This document shows positions 43,867-51,794 of a stretch of 64,000 nucleotides of DNA, piece by piece. The notes under the pieces were generated by a model that ran no database searches, was not told the DNA's origin, and saw nothing but the letters and a program-made list of their open reading frames with translations. The first letter of the stretch is position 1, and each line of letters begins with the position of its first letter. The stretch is from positions 4,340,001 through 4,404,000 of the forward strand of contig NZ_KI912270.1 of NCBI RefSeq assembly GCF_000243415.2, given 5' to 3'. The stretch is from Mycolicibacterium tusciae JS617. GTDB lineage: Bacteria > Actinomycetota > Actinomycetes > Mycobacteriales > Mycobacteriaceae. The position numbers were made by a program, and so were the translations under genes.

Positions 43867-43891
43867 TTACCCGAGGCCGAAGCGCTCAAAC
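43867..43891 (-). promoter_or_regulatory. SigF-type promoter of the Mn-catalase unit
   Basis: On the minus strand GTTT (43888-43891), 15 bp, GGGTAA (43867-43872), exactly the mycobacterial SigF pattern. The start would be about 62 bp before the GTG of the catalase. SigF control of hemerythrin/Mn-catalase units is known for mycobacteria in general. Confidence 0.72.
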
Positions 43892-44017
43892 GGGCGAATC
43901 TGCGCCGGATGGCGCGAAATTCAGGATCGGGCAACGCGTTTCAAGATCGTCGGAATCAGCTGGGCGGGTGGACCACAACCCCGGGCGTTCCATGGGCCCC
44001 AAGTTGCGCCAACGTTG

Positions 44018-44128
44018 CTCGCCGGCCACCTGTTCATCAGCCCTCGCACGGTGGAATGGCACCTCGGCAATATCTTCGGCAAGCTCGGCGTGACATCTCG
44101 CCGCGAGCTACGAGGGCTGCGCGGATAG
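44018..44128 (+). pseudogene. Remnant of a LuxR-family helix-turn-helix
   Basis: Only the last 36 codons resemble a gene: LAGHLFISPRTVEWHLGNIF then GKLGVTSRREL, the recognition part of the LuxR HTH. The preceding bases do not continue a LuxR domain; the open frame to 43820 passes through the catalase promoter. This is the second LuxR fragment in the window, after 11350. Probably the relic of a lost regulator. Confidence 0.65.
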
Positions 44129-44138
44129 CGCCTACAAC

Positions 44139-44864
44139 TCACCGGCTGGCTGCGGCGTCGCGAAGTATCTGCTGCAGTTGATCCATCGATGTGCCGGGTT
44201 CGAGGCGCAATTGCGTATCCGTTTCCTCCGACGTCCCCCCCGATTGCGCCGGCGGCGGAGGTGTCGCCGTGGCGCCCGGCGGTGGCGGAGGTGGGGGCGG
44301 CGCGACCTGTGCGGCGTCGATCTTCGCATTGAGTCGGCGCAGCGCGTCGGCGCGGAGCACCTGGCGCTCCGGATCCGCGTCGGCGTTTCCTGCGAAGCAA
44401 CCCGGCGGCGCCTGTTCGACAACGGTTCGCGCACTGACGTATTGGGCCACCGCGGTGCGCCCATCGAGCACCGCGGCGGCACGGTCACCCAATGTCTCGC
44501 GGACAAGCTGGAGGTTCACCCGTGCCGCGCACGATTCGGCAGGCTCCGTGCGGGCCAGGCTTTCATTAAATTGGTGGTCCGCCTCCTCCAGACGGTTGTC
44601 GAGCACCGCCAGACTGCCTGCGGCGAAGTACGCCTTGGCCGGCTCGATCACATTGAGCACGGTGAGTGAATCCACTGCGCGGCGCAGTCCGGCGTTATCC
44701 CGTTCGGTGAACGCCGAGGCGGCGGAATGTCCGGCGATCACGACCGAGAGCGACTTGACGATCACGACGACGAGCAGCAGCGCAACCGGTGCGGAGAACA
44801 GCAGCAAGTGACGACGCAGCCGCAGCCGCGCGGGTCCGGTTCGCCACCACGTCAGGACCGTCAC
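44139..44864 (-). CDS. Membrane-anchored protein, last gene of MoxR/VWA operon
   Basis: A 241-residue protein with one N-terminal membrane helix (LLLFSAPVALLLVVVIVKSL), a tetratricopeptide-like helical middle (AYFAAGSLAVLDNRLEEADH) and a low-complexity Pro tail (VAPPPPPPPPGATATPPPP). GTG start overlaps the previous stop as GTGA. In this operon type such proteins are thought to hold the VWA partners at the membrane. No catalytic residues seen. Confidence 0.75.
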   Translation of the reverse strand: MTVLTWWRTGPARLRLRRHLLLFSAPVALLLVVVIVKSLSVVIAGHSAASAFTERDNAGLRRAVDSLTVLNVIEPAKAYFAAGSLAVLDNRLEEADHQFNESLARTEPAESCAARVNLQLVRETLGDRAAAVLDGRTAVAQYVSARTVVEQAPPGCFAGNADADPERQVLRADALRRLNAKIDAAQVAPPPPPPPPGATATPPPPAQSGGTSEETDTQLRLEPGTSMDQLQQILRDAAASR

Positions 44865-45835
44865 GGCGTCACGTCCACGCTGACAAACCTGCTGCGGCGC
44901 AGGTCGCGCAGCACAAGGTAGAGCTCGATCAGGATGAGGACCGCGGCGCCCAGCGCTGGCAGCCAGTACGTTTCGGTCTCTCCCCCCGCTGAGGCCAGAG
45001 CCGTCGTTGGCTCTTGCGCGCTGCTCTCAGGCAGCTCCGCGGTCAGCGGTGCGTCATTCGAGCGCGCGACGAACGGCACACCCAGCTGGTCGGCGACCGC
45101 CCGCAGCGTCGTCTCGTCGGCGGCGGAGCGTTCGATGTCGGTGCCGGGAATGGGGCCCCCGGCGGGGCTGCCGTAGCCGAGCACCGCCCCACCGTCGATC
45201 GCCTCTGCCGGCGGAACGAATTCCCGTGCAGGCAGCTCTGACTCAGGGGCGCCGGCACCGAGGTAGAAGACCAGCGTGGTGGCCCGCGGATACTGCTGGA
45301 CCGCGCTGATCAACTGATAGCGCAGCACAGTGCTCGCCGCACCGGCATTGGTCAGTGTGACGGCGTCGGGGCCGTACGCATACGGGGTGATGGTGTCCAG
45401 GACCGGCCGCAGGCTCCAGGTATCGGCCGAGAGCGGCCAGTCCAGCGAAGGGGCAGAGGAGAACCCGATGACGGCGAACCGCGCCCGCGGGTAGCGGTCG
45501 ATCAGCGCCCCGAGATCGTCGCGCGCCACCTCCATTCGCGTTCGGCCTTCGAGGTCGCGCACCGCCATATTCGGCGAGCGGTCGACGACCAGGAACACGT
45601 TCGGTTCTGTGTCCCCGGCGATACGTGTGGGGGCCTCGTCGCCGGCCACGATCGCTACCCGAGTGGCCGCGATGACAAGCAGCAGTGCCGCGAACGTGAC
45701 GAGAAGCCAGCGCCACAGCATCGTCCGGTTGCGTCCGGCCGCCCGCCAACGGCGCAGTGCGAGGATCTGCGCCACGATCAGCAACGCCGCCATGGCAACG
45801 AGGAGTAGCGGAGGTAGCACCGGATGCAGCGTCAT
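44861..45835 (-). CDS. VWA-domain membrane protein (BatA-like)
   Basis: About 324 residues. Two helices at the start (LLLVAMAALLIVAQILALRR, WLLVTFAALLLVIAAT), then a VWA domain from VFLVVDRSPNM. The MIDAS motif is DxSxN (DRSPN) rather than DxSxS. A final helix (LPALGAAVLILIELYLVLRD) follows. Such pairs act with MoxR ATPases as chaperone-like assembly factors. ATG 45835 overlaps the preceding TGA. Confidence 0.85.
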   Translation of the reverse strand: MTLHPVLPPLLLVAMAALLIVAQILALRRWRAAGRNRTMLWRWLLVTFAALLLVIAATRVAIVAGDEAPTRIAGDTEPNVFLVVDRSPNMAVRDLEGRTRMEVARDDLGALIDRYPRARFAVIGFSSAPSLDWPLSADTWSLRPVLDTITPYAYGPDAVTLTNAGAASTVLRYQLISAVQQYPRATTLVFYLGAGAPESELPAREFVPPAEAIDGGAVLGYGSPAGGPIPGTDIERSAADETTLRAVADQLGVPFVARSNDAPLTAELPESSAQEPTTALASAGGETETYWLPALGAAVLILIELYLVLRDLRRSRFVSVDVTP

Positions 45836-46806
45836 CGCCGCACCACCAGCGGCCACAGCACCAGACCGGCCAGCGCCGTCAGGGCCAATATCAGTGGTAT
45901 ATCGGGTGTTTCGGTGGCGCGGACGGCCGCACCCTCGGCTGCGGTCGGCGGCGGCGGATGGTCCCTGATCTCGGTCAAGGCGACCACCGTGTTGGAGTTC
46001 GGGGAGTACGAGCGGCCGCCGCTCTCGCGGGCCAGGGCGTCCAGCGCGCCGTTGGGCGTATCGGTAAACAGAATATTGACCTGAACAGAGGCATCCTGCG
46101 CCAGACCGCGGACCGCATCGGGGGTGAAGATGGTCGGCCGGGTGTCACCGGGTGCGCGAAGCGATCCCGGCCCGACGTAGATCAGCGAACGCCGCTGTGC
46201 CGGCTCCTGATCGGAGGACGGGAAGCCCGTCAGGCACATCGCCAGAACGTCCTCGACACCGCCGGCGTAGTTGACGTAGGACACGCCAGACACCCAGGTG
46301 GCCGCGTCGCCCGATTGCTCCGTTGCAGCCGCATAGGCATTGAACTGCGCTGCTGCGTATTGATAGTCACGTGTCAGCGGTACTATCCGCCGATCAGCTG
46401 ACGTCAACCCGATGCGCTCGGTGCCGAAGGCCGTCACCGCCTCGGCGAAGTAGCGCAGTGTGGCACGGACGGCCGGGTCGGTTGGTGGGCCACCCATGCA
46501 CAGCATGATGTCCTCGGGCTGGACTCCCTGGGATTGCCGTGCGGCTGAAGGTAATCCGATCGGACGGGCGGCGGCGACCACGGAGGCACCGAAGATTACC
46601 GTCAACAGAACGATTGCGGCCACGGCCGACAACGTGCGTAGGCGGGCCGCCCGCCGGTACTCCGGAAGCCGGGTCAGCCGTCCGACGTTGGCAAGCAGCC
46701 GCACCCGCCGATGCTCGGAACGCATCGGCTGCAGCAGCACCGCTGCGATACAGATCGCCAACGCGAGACAGCCTGCAATCGCCACTACCCACCAGCTCAA
46801 CTCCAC
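45832..46806 (-). CDS. VWA-like membrane protein, degenerate MIDAS
   Basis: A 324-residue protein, N-terminal helices WWVVAIAGCLALAICIAAVL and LSAVAAIVLLTVIFGASVVA, an extracytoplasmic domain and a C-terminal helix IPLILALTALAGLVLWPLVV. Where a VWA MIDAS is expected, the sequence reads DIMLCMGGPPT, with no DxSxS. It may have lost metal binding. Start GTG 46806 overlaps the previous gene by 10 bp. Confidence 0.75.
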   Translation of the reverse strand: MELSWWVVAIAGCLALAICIAAVLLQPMRSEHRRVRLLANVGRLTRLPEYRRAARLRTLSAVAAIVLLTVIFGASVVAAARPIGLPSAARQSQGVQPEDIMLCMGGPPTDPAVRATLRYFAEAVTAFGTERIGLTSADRRIVPLTRDYQYAAAQFNAYAAATEQSGDAATWVSGVSYVNYAGGVEDVLAMCLTGFPSSDQEPAQRRSLIYVGPGSLRAPGDTRPTIFTPDAVRGLAQDASVQVNILFTDTPNGALDALARESGGRSYSPNSNTVVALTEIRDHPPPPTAAEGAAVRATETPDIPLILALTALAGLVLWPLVVRR

Positions 46807-47270
46807 GAGTGGATCAGCTCCTCGGCCGAGTCACTCGCCGCCCCGACATCGACGACCGTGTCGGCGTTGAACTGGGCGTCGATCAGCTCCGCCAAAACCG
46901 GTGCGGCCGAGGCCAGCTCGCCAGCGGCGATGGCGTCCACCTGCATGTACTCGGCCCTGGCACCGGTCGCCGCGTGCAGGAATGCCCGCAGCTCCCGGCT
47001 GACGGCTGCGGCGGCGGGCGCCGCGGCCAGTTCACCGGCACGGTAACGCTCACCGATGGCGCGCACTGTTCGGGCGGATCGTCGTTTGACCAGCTCGCTG
47101 CGGGCGGCTCCGATGACGGGCAAGCCGCGAATCCGGCGCCCGGGCATCGTGAACACGAACACCGCTGCGTACCAGCCGATCAGGACCAGCAACAGCAGGA
47201 CCGCAAGCCACAGCCACCACGACGAGTAGGGCGTGGGTCCGATGATGAAGCGAACGAGCTCATCGGACAC
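46797..47270 (-). CDS. DUF4381-like membrane protein
   Basis: A 157-residue protein with one helix (WWLWLAVLLLLVLIGWYAAV) and a soluble domain with AVSRELRAFLHAATGARAEY. Position between the DUF58 and VWA genes and the helix-then-basic layout fit the DUF4381 component of MoxR operons. GTG start overlaps the DUF58 stop by 11 bp. Confidence 0.7.
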   Translation of the reverse strand: MSDELVRFIIGPTPYSSWWLWLAVLLLLVLIGWYAAVFVFTMPGRRIRGLPVIGAARSELVKRRSARTVRAIGERYRAGELAAAPAAAAVSRELRAFLHAATGARAEYMQVDAIAAGELASAAPVLAELIDAQFNADTVVDVGAASDSAEELIHSWS

Positions 47271-48132
47271 GGGCGAATGCTCCGGTCATCGAGGTCAGCC
47301 CGGCCCTGATGCGTGTGCTGCCGGTGAATCTGGCATGGGGCACACCATGTGTCGTCATGAATGTCGAGAGTTGTTCCCGGCGTCCGAATTCGGCCCGGCG
47401 GTAGGCCTCCACAACCTGCGTGCCGAGCGCAGCGCCACCCAGTACGACGCGGCCGACCGCGACGTCGTATCCGTCGTCCTCATCATCGACGGACCCCACC
47501 GCGGCCATGTCGGCGACCATGGCCCACAACACGTCGTGCCGTGCGGTGAGTTGAGTCAGAACCTCGCTGAGACCGTCGCTGATCTCCGGCTCGTCGGACA
47601 CGACAAAGATCAGCAACGGGCGCCGGTAGTGCTTTGCCACCCAATTCAGTTGTGTGACAACGCTGCTGGGTGCAGGTGCAGTCGCGGTGTGGTGATGAAA
47701 CCGGTGCAACATGCTCTCGATGTGCGTCTCGCCTCGCCGCAGGCGGATGTCGACACACCCGCGGACGTCGCCGAACACCATCCCGATCTCGTCGGATCGA
47801 CGCAGCGTGATCAGACCGATAGCGCCGATGACATGCGATGCGATGTCGCGCTTGCGCTCGCCCGATGGAGCCTGCGCGACGGTGTTCCGGCCGGCGTCGG
47901 CGACAACGAGAATCTTGTGGTGCTTCTCGGAGACAAAGCGTTTGATCAGGACGTGGCCCGACCGAGCGGTGGCCTTCCAGTCGATATCGCGGACGTCATC
48001 GCCCGGCACATACGGCCGCAGGTCGTCGAACTCGAGGCTGCGGGTGTGCACCAACGCGTACCGGCCACCGTCCAACAGTCCGGTCGTGTCGCGGCCGAAG
48101 TACTGCTTGGCGCGGTCGAGATGGGAGCCCAT
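47260..48132 (-). CDS. DUF58 domain protein
   Basis: About 290 residues. The DUF58 core is clear: RSLEFDDLRPYVPGDDVRDI then DWKATARSGHVLIKRF. A VWA-like fold follows (KILVVADAGRNT). Start ATG 48132 lies 4 bp after the MoxR stop. In known systems DUF58 proteins are the direct partners of MoxR. A longer frame to 48180 only reads into moxR. Confidence 0.88.
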   Translation of the reverse strand: MGSHLDRAKQYFGRDTTGLLDGGRYALVHTRSLEFDDLRPYVPGDDVRDIDWKATARSGHVLIKRFVSEKHHKILVVADAGRNTVAQAPSGERKRDIASHVIGAIGLITLRRSDEIGMVFGDVRGCVDIRLRRGETHIESMLHRFHHHTATAPAPSSVVTQLNWVAKHYRRPLLIFVVSDEPEISDGLSEVLTQLTARHDVLWAMVADMAAVGSVDDEDDGYDVAVGRVVLGGAALGTQVVEAYRRAEFGRREQLSTFMTTHGVPHARFTGSTRIRAGLTSMTGAFARVR

Positions 48133-48136
48133 GACC

Positions 48137-49138
48137 TCACGGCACCCGCACCGCAGCCAGCACCGCGTCGACCACCACATCAGGTGTGAGCTGCAAACTG
48201 GCCGCCTCGAAGCCGAGGATCAGGCGGTGCCGCAGCACGCGATGCGCAACCCGGGCCACATCGTCGGGCACGACGTGGTTGCGGCCTCGGACAACGGCAA
48301 GGGCACGCGCTGTCCGGCAGAACGCGATCGTCGCCCTCGGGCTCGCACCGTATTCGATCAACCGGGCGATGTTCGCCGCGAGATGCCGTTCGGGTTCCCG
48401 TGTCACGTTCACCAGTCGGCTGGCGTACTCGATCAAGTCCCGGTCCATGTACACGGTTCCGACAAGGTGTTGCACGCGCCGAATATCGTCGATCCCGACC
48501 ACCGGCGACGTGCGGTGGTTCTTCTCGTAGAGGCCGGCGTCCATTCGCAAGACGACCTCGACCTCGTCGTTGACCGAGGGGTACGCAACGAGTTCCTTGA
48601 GCATGAATCGGTCGGTCTGCGCCTCCGACAGCGGGTAGGTGCCCTCCTGCTCGACCGGGTTCTGGGTGGCGATGACCAGGAAGGGCTCGGGGATCGCGTA
48701 TTCCACACCGGCGATCGTGGTCTGGCGTTCCTCCATCGCCTCGAGCATCGCGCTCTGGGTCTTCGCGCTGGACCGGTTGATCTCGTCGAGCAACACGATA
48801 TTGGTGTGCACGGGCCCGAGTTGGGTGACGAAGGAGTTGGTGGCCGCCTCGTAGATCTGGGTGCCGATGATGTCGCTGGGCAACAGGTCGGGGGTGCACT
48901 GGATGCGGCGGAATCCGGCCTGGATCGATTCCGCGATGACGCGGGCGGCGGTGGTCTTGGCCAGGCCGGGAACGCTCTCGATCAGCAGGTGCCCACCGGC
49001 GAGGAGGGCGATGAGCAGGGACTCCCGAAGATGTTCCTGACCGACCACTTTGGCCGAGAAGGCCGAGGACACCGCCGCCACCACGCGTTCGGCTTCTGCC
49101 AGATCCCGCTGGTCAAGCCGGGGTTGCGGGGCGGTCAT
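48137..49138 (-). CDS. moxR: MoxR-family AAA+ ATPase
   Basis: A 333-residue AAA+ protein. Walker A is SVPGLAKT (55-62; the usual first Gly is Ser), Walker B IVLLDEINR, sensor 1 FLVIATQNPVEQEGTYPLSE, and sensor 2 region GASPRATIAFCRTARALAVV. It heads a six-gene operon with DUF58, DUF4381-like, two VWA-type proteins and a TPR-like protein. Function of such units is in folding or metal insertion of cell-envelope or secreted complexes. Confidence 0.93.
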   Translation of the reverse strand: MTAPQPRLDQRDLAEAERVVAAVSSAFSAKVVGQEHLRESLLIALLAGGHLLIESVPGLAKTTAARVIAESIQAGFRRIQCTPDLLPSDIIGTQIYEAATNSFVTQLGPVHTNIVLLDEINRSSAKTQSAMLEAMEERQTTIAGVEYAIPEPFLVIATQNPVEQEGTYPLSEAQTDRFMLKELVAYPSVNDEVEVVLRMDAGLYEKNHRTSPVVGIDDIRRVQHLVGTVYMDRDLIEYASRLVNVTREPERHLAANIARLIEYGASPRATIAFCRTARALAVVRGRNHVVPDDVARVAHRVLRHRLILGFEAASLQLTPDVVVDAVLAAVRVP

Positions 49139-49209
49139 AAAAGCCTTCCTCGTGCGGACAAGTCCCGCCTGGAGTACCCGGCCACGGTGATCTCACGCGT
49201 GGCACCGCG

Positions 49210-49575
49210 TCACTGCGGCGGAATGAGCACCGTGTAGAGGTCCGTGATGGCGCCGCCGGCGATCACTGCAGCATCGAAACCGGACATGCTGGTCTGTCCG
49301 GTAGTCGGGTCGACGAGATGCCAGGCCAGATAGCCGAAGTTCAGCAGCTGGTGCACCGGCCCCGAGGCGGCGAACTGCTGATCGCCGAGCTGCTCCTGTA
49401 ACGCCACACATTTCGCTTCGAGCGCATCACGGCCGGTGCTCACACCCTCGGCATCGGTCCAACGCACATCCGGTGCGTAGGTGCGTTCGATCGCGGCCAG
49501 CCGTTTGGCCTCATCGCGTTCGTTGAAGACTTCGAGCAGGTTCGCCAGCATCAGGGTTTCGATCGGGTCACTCAT
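49210..49575 (-). CDS. SnoaL/NTF2-like protein
   Basis: A 121-residue cone-fold protein: ANLLEVFNERDEAKRLAAIE, YAPDVRWTDAEGVSTGRDAL, and FGYLAWHLVDPTTGQTSMSG. There are no clear catalytic His/Asp pairs. ATG 49575 (5 nt after GGAG) or ATG 49578. It follows the thioesterase by 8 bp on the same strand. Could be an enzyme on polyketide-like compounds, or only a binding protein. Confidence 0.82.
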   Translation of the reverse strand: MSDPIETLMLANLLEVFNERDEAKRLAAIERTYAPDVRWTDAEGVSTGRDALEAKCVALQEQLGDQQFAASGPVHQLLNFGYLAWHLVDPTTGQTSMSGFDAAVIAGGAITDLYTVLIPPQ

Positions 49576-49583
49576 CATGTCTC

Positions 49584-50435
49584 CTATTTCCGGCCGAAGT
49601 ACAGCTCTTGGGTCGCGATGCAGACCAGCTGGCCCGCCCGGTTGTACATCGTCGACGTCGTCAGTCCTCTGCCGGCGACGCCACTGGGCGAAGCCTGGTC
49701 GGACAGTACCCAATCCGACAAGTCGGCGGGCCGGTGAAACCACAGGGCATGGTCGATGAGCGCGTTGAAAGTACCGATGGGTGTGTGTCCCCGCCGTGCG
49801 AGGGCCGCCTCGACCATGGTCGTGCCCGACAGGTACGCCAGTAGGCAGCTGTGCAATACCTCGTCGGCAGGTACGGAACCGTTGGGCCGCCACCACATTC
49901 GCATTCGTCCAGGCGGCTCGGGCAACTCGAGGGCCAGGCGCGGTGGTGCGTCGACGTAACGCAGATCGAACGCCTGCGGCCGAATCCAATGTCCGTCCAG
50001 CTCGTCGGCGTAGTCCGCCAACTGCTCCTGGATCGGTGGAAGGGCCTCAGGATCGGGGACATCGGGCATCGGCTGGTAGTAGTCGAGCGACTCGATCGGC
50101 GCACTGAAGGATGCGAGCACCTCGAGCAGGATCTGACCGTTCTGGCGCGCCGTGATCTGGCGAGTCGACAACGAGCCGCCGTCGCGTGCCACATCGATGA
50201 GGAAGTCGACGGGCTCGCGGGCGTCGCCGGCCCGCACGTAGCACACGTGCATGCTGTGCGGTGTCCGTCCCGGCGCCGTCAGGCTCGCCGCCATCAACGC
50301 CTGCCCGGCGATATGGCCGCCGACGATGTAGTGAGCCGGATTGTCGAGCTGTCGGGCGCGGAAGTGGTCGTCGTCGACACGATCGACGTGGAGGGTGGCG
50401 ATAACGTCGGCCAGGCTCGGCGGGCGGTATGTCAC
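49584..50435 (-). CDS. Acyl-CoA thioesterase, TesB family
   Basis: A 283-residue double-hotdog protein. NPAHYIVGGHIAGQALMAAS and PHSMHVCYVRAGDAREPVDF are in the first hotdog; the second has LLAYLSGTTMVEAAL and IDHALWFHRPADLSDWVLSD with the Asp, then the Gln in IATQELYFG region. It hydrolyses acyl-CoA to free acid and CoA. GTG start at 50435; the longer frame to 50555 has no family support. First of a two-gene unit. Confidence 0.9.
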   Translation of the reverse strand: MTYRPPSLADVIATLHVDRVDDDHFRARQLDNPAHYIVGGHIAGQALMAASLTAPGRTPHSMHVCYVRAGDAREPVDFLIDVARDGGSLSTRQITARQNGQILLEVLASFSAPIESLDYYQPMPDVPDPEALPPIQEQLADYADELDGHWIRPQAFDLRYVDAPPRLALELPEPPGRMRMWWRPNGSVPADEVLHSCLLAYLSGTTMVEAALARRGHTPIGTFNALIDHALWFHRPADLSDWVLSDQASPSGVAGRGLTTSTMYNRAGQLVCIATQELYFGRK

Positions 50436-50618
50436 CTGCGCATCATGCCGCAACGGTGACGACACGCTGCAGGTGCCTCGTCGCCGTCGAGGTCTAACGT
50501 GGCGGCATGTCATTGCCTTGGCGCATCTGCGCGAGCACGGGGTACCGGCCGACATGGCTGTACCTGTCCCGATTCGGCGGCCGCCCAGAGTAATTCACGC
50601 CTCACGCGCGTCGGCTCG

Positions 50619-50643
50619 GTTACGTCGGTCAGATCGCGGGTAT
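50619..50643 (+). promoter_or_regulatory. SigF-like promoter before the 38-residue protein
   Basis: GTTA (50619-50622), 15 bp, GGGTAT (50638-50643). The -10 is a perfect SigF match; the -35 has one change. The start would lie only a few bases before the ATG at 50653, so the transcript would be nearly leaderless. Weaker evidence than the two sites at 40344 and 43867. Confidence 0.45.
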
Positions 50644-50652
50644 GGGTGGTTC

Positions 50653-50769
50653 ATGACGTCTCCGGAGCCCGCCAACGAAACCGACGAAATTCTGACCACA
50701 CCCGCGACCCCGGGAGCACAAGCGCTGCCGACGGAGGCCGATGAGGACGACGAGACAGCGCAGGAATGA
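50653..50769 (+). CDS. 38-residue acidic protein
   Basis: A short ORF (MTSPEPANETDEILTTPATP ... EDDETAQE), very acidic. Its stop overlaps the start of the PPOX gene (ATGA, 50766-50769), an arrangement that suggests real translation and coupling. It resembles the 40-residue acidic protein at 42152-42274 in size and composition but not in sequence. No function known. Confidence 0.5.
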   Translation: MTSPEPANETDEILTTPATPGAQALPTEADEDDETAQE

Positions 50770-51191
50770 GTGCTGACCGTTCGCTGACTACCGACGACCT
50801 CGAGTTCCTCCGGCGCCCCCTGCATGGATTCCTGTCGGTGGCCAAGGGCCCCGTTCCGCCGCAGCCTCGGCCGGTGTGGTTCGAGGCGACCGCCGAGGGC
50901 ACGGTCCAATTGTTCACGGGCCCAGACACTCTCAAGGTACGGCGCGTGCGTGACGACCCCCGCGCCTCGCTCGTCGTCGCCGCACCGGTGGGTGAACGGG
51001 AGCGGTGGGTTTCCGTCGCAGGCCGCGCCACCGTGGAATCCGACGGCGGACATGACCTGGCCGCCCGTCTGGCCGCGCGCTACTGGGATCTCGACGACCC
51101 GGCCCGCGCAAAGGATCTCGCCGCGATTCTGGCCGAGGACCAGGTGCGTTTCGTCATCCACCCGGAGCGCGTGAGTCGCTACGCGTATTGA
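50766..51191 (+). CDS. PPOX-class pyridoxamine phosphate oxidase-like protein
   Basis: A 141-residue split-barrel flavin/F420-type protein: LRRPLHGFLSVAKGPVPPQP, PVWFEATAEGTVQLFTGPDT, VRRVRDDPRASLVVAAP and the C-terminal VRFVIHPERVSRYAY. The substrate is unknown. Translationally coupled to the small acidic ORF. Converges with the lipoprotein gene, 4 bp apart. Confidence 0.88.
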   Translation: MSADRSLTTDDLEFLRRPLHGFLSVAKGPVPPQPRPVWFEATAEGTVQLFTGPDTLKVRRVRDDPRASLVVAAPVGERERWVSVAGRATVESDGGHDLAARLAARYWDLDDPARAKDLAAILAEDQVRFVIHPERVSRYAY

Positions 51192-51195
51192 GGAG

Positions 51196-51741
51196 TCAGG
51201 CCAGCGGCTGCCCGTCCTTGGTCAGCACGTGCCACTCACCGCCGAAAAGGTCCAAGCCCTGCCCTCCGGCGTCCTTGTCGCTCTTGTCGCCCGCATAGTG
51301 GTACAGCGGGTGGCCCTTGTAGGTCACCTGATTGCCGCCGTCGCGGCGTGGAGTCGTCGCCGCTGCGCTCGCGTCGATTCCGATGCCGCCGGCCGGGTTG
51401 CCCTTGGCCAGCAGGGGCAGCCACGTATCGGCACACACGTCGTAACAGGTGGGGTCGTTCAACGGGTCCGTGGTGAACGCGTACACGGTGCGGCCCGAGC
51501 CGTCCACGATGATCTGTCCCAGATCACCACGGTCGTCCATTTCCAGCGAGACGTCCCCGACGGGCGGAATCTGATCGGTCGAGGGGATCGGGTTGGGCGT
51601 GGCCGTTGCCTCTGTTCTCGGGGTGGCCACCGTCGTCGCCGTCTCGCCAGCCGTCGACGATTCGGTGGCGGCTTGATTGGCGAACGCGGCACACGAGGTC
51701 AACGCAGCGACGCTGACCAGCAGGATCGGAAGCGGGTGCAT
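51196..51741 (-). CDS. Lipoprotein with secreted-repeat (COG4315) domain
   Basis: 181 residues. Signal with lipobox LTSC (Cys about residue 17), then a Thr/Pro-rich linker, and two repeats of the PF03640 type: LGQIIVDGSGRTVYAFTTDP and GNQVTYKGHPLYHYAGDKSD. WLPLLAKGNPAGG between is usual. Two Cys in CYDVC may bind a ligand or form a disulfide. Members are envelope proteins without known activity. Confidence 0.85.
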   Translation of the reverse strand: MHPLPILLVSVAALTSCAAFANQAATESSTAGETATTVATPRTEATATPNPIPSTDQIPPVGDVSLEMDDRGDLGQIIVDGSGRTVYAFTTDPLNDPTCYDVCADTWLPLLAKGNPAGGIGIDASAAATTPRRDGGNQVTYKGHPLYHYAGDKSDKDAGGQGLDLFGGEWHVLTKDGQPLA

Positions 51742-51794
51742 GGAATTTTCATTTCCACCTGCGGTGCGGATCAAACCCACAGTGGTGTGTGCCA

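Noticed and set aside
43820..44017. Start of the second LuxR-like ORF at 43820
   Set aside because: These bases overlap the Mn-catalase promoter and show no LuxR similarity; only 44018-44128 does.
47233..49237. Long plus-strand frames opposite the moxR and DUF58 genes
   Set aside because: No recognisable domain and fully covered by convincing genes on the other strand.
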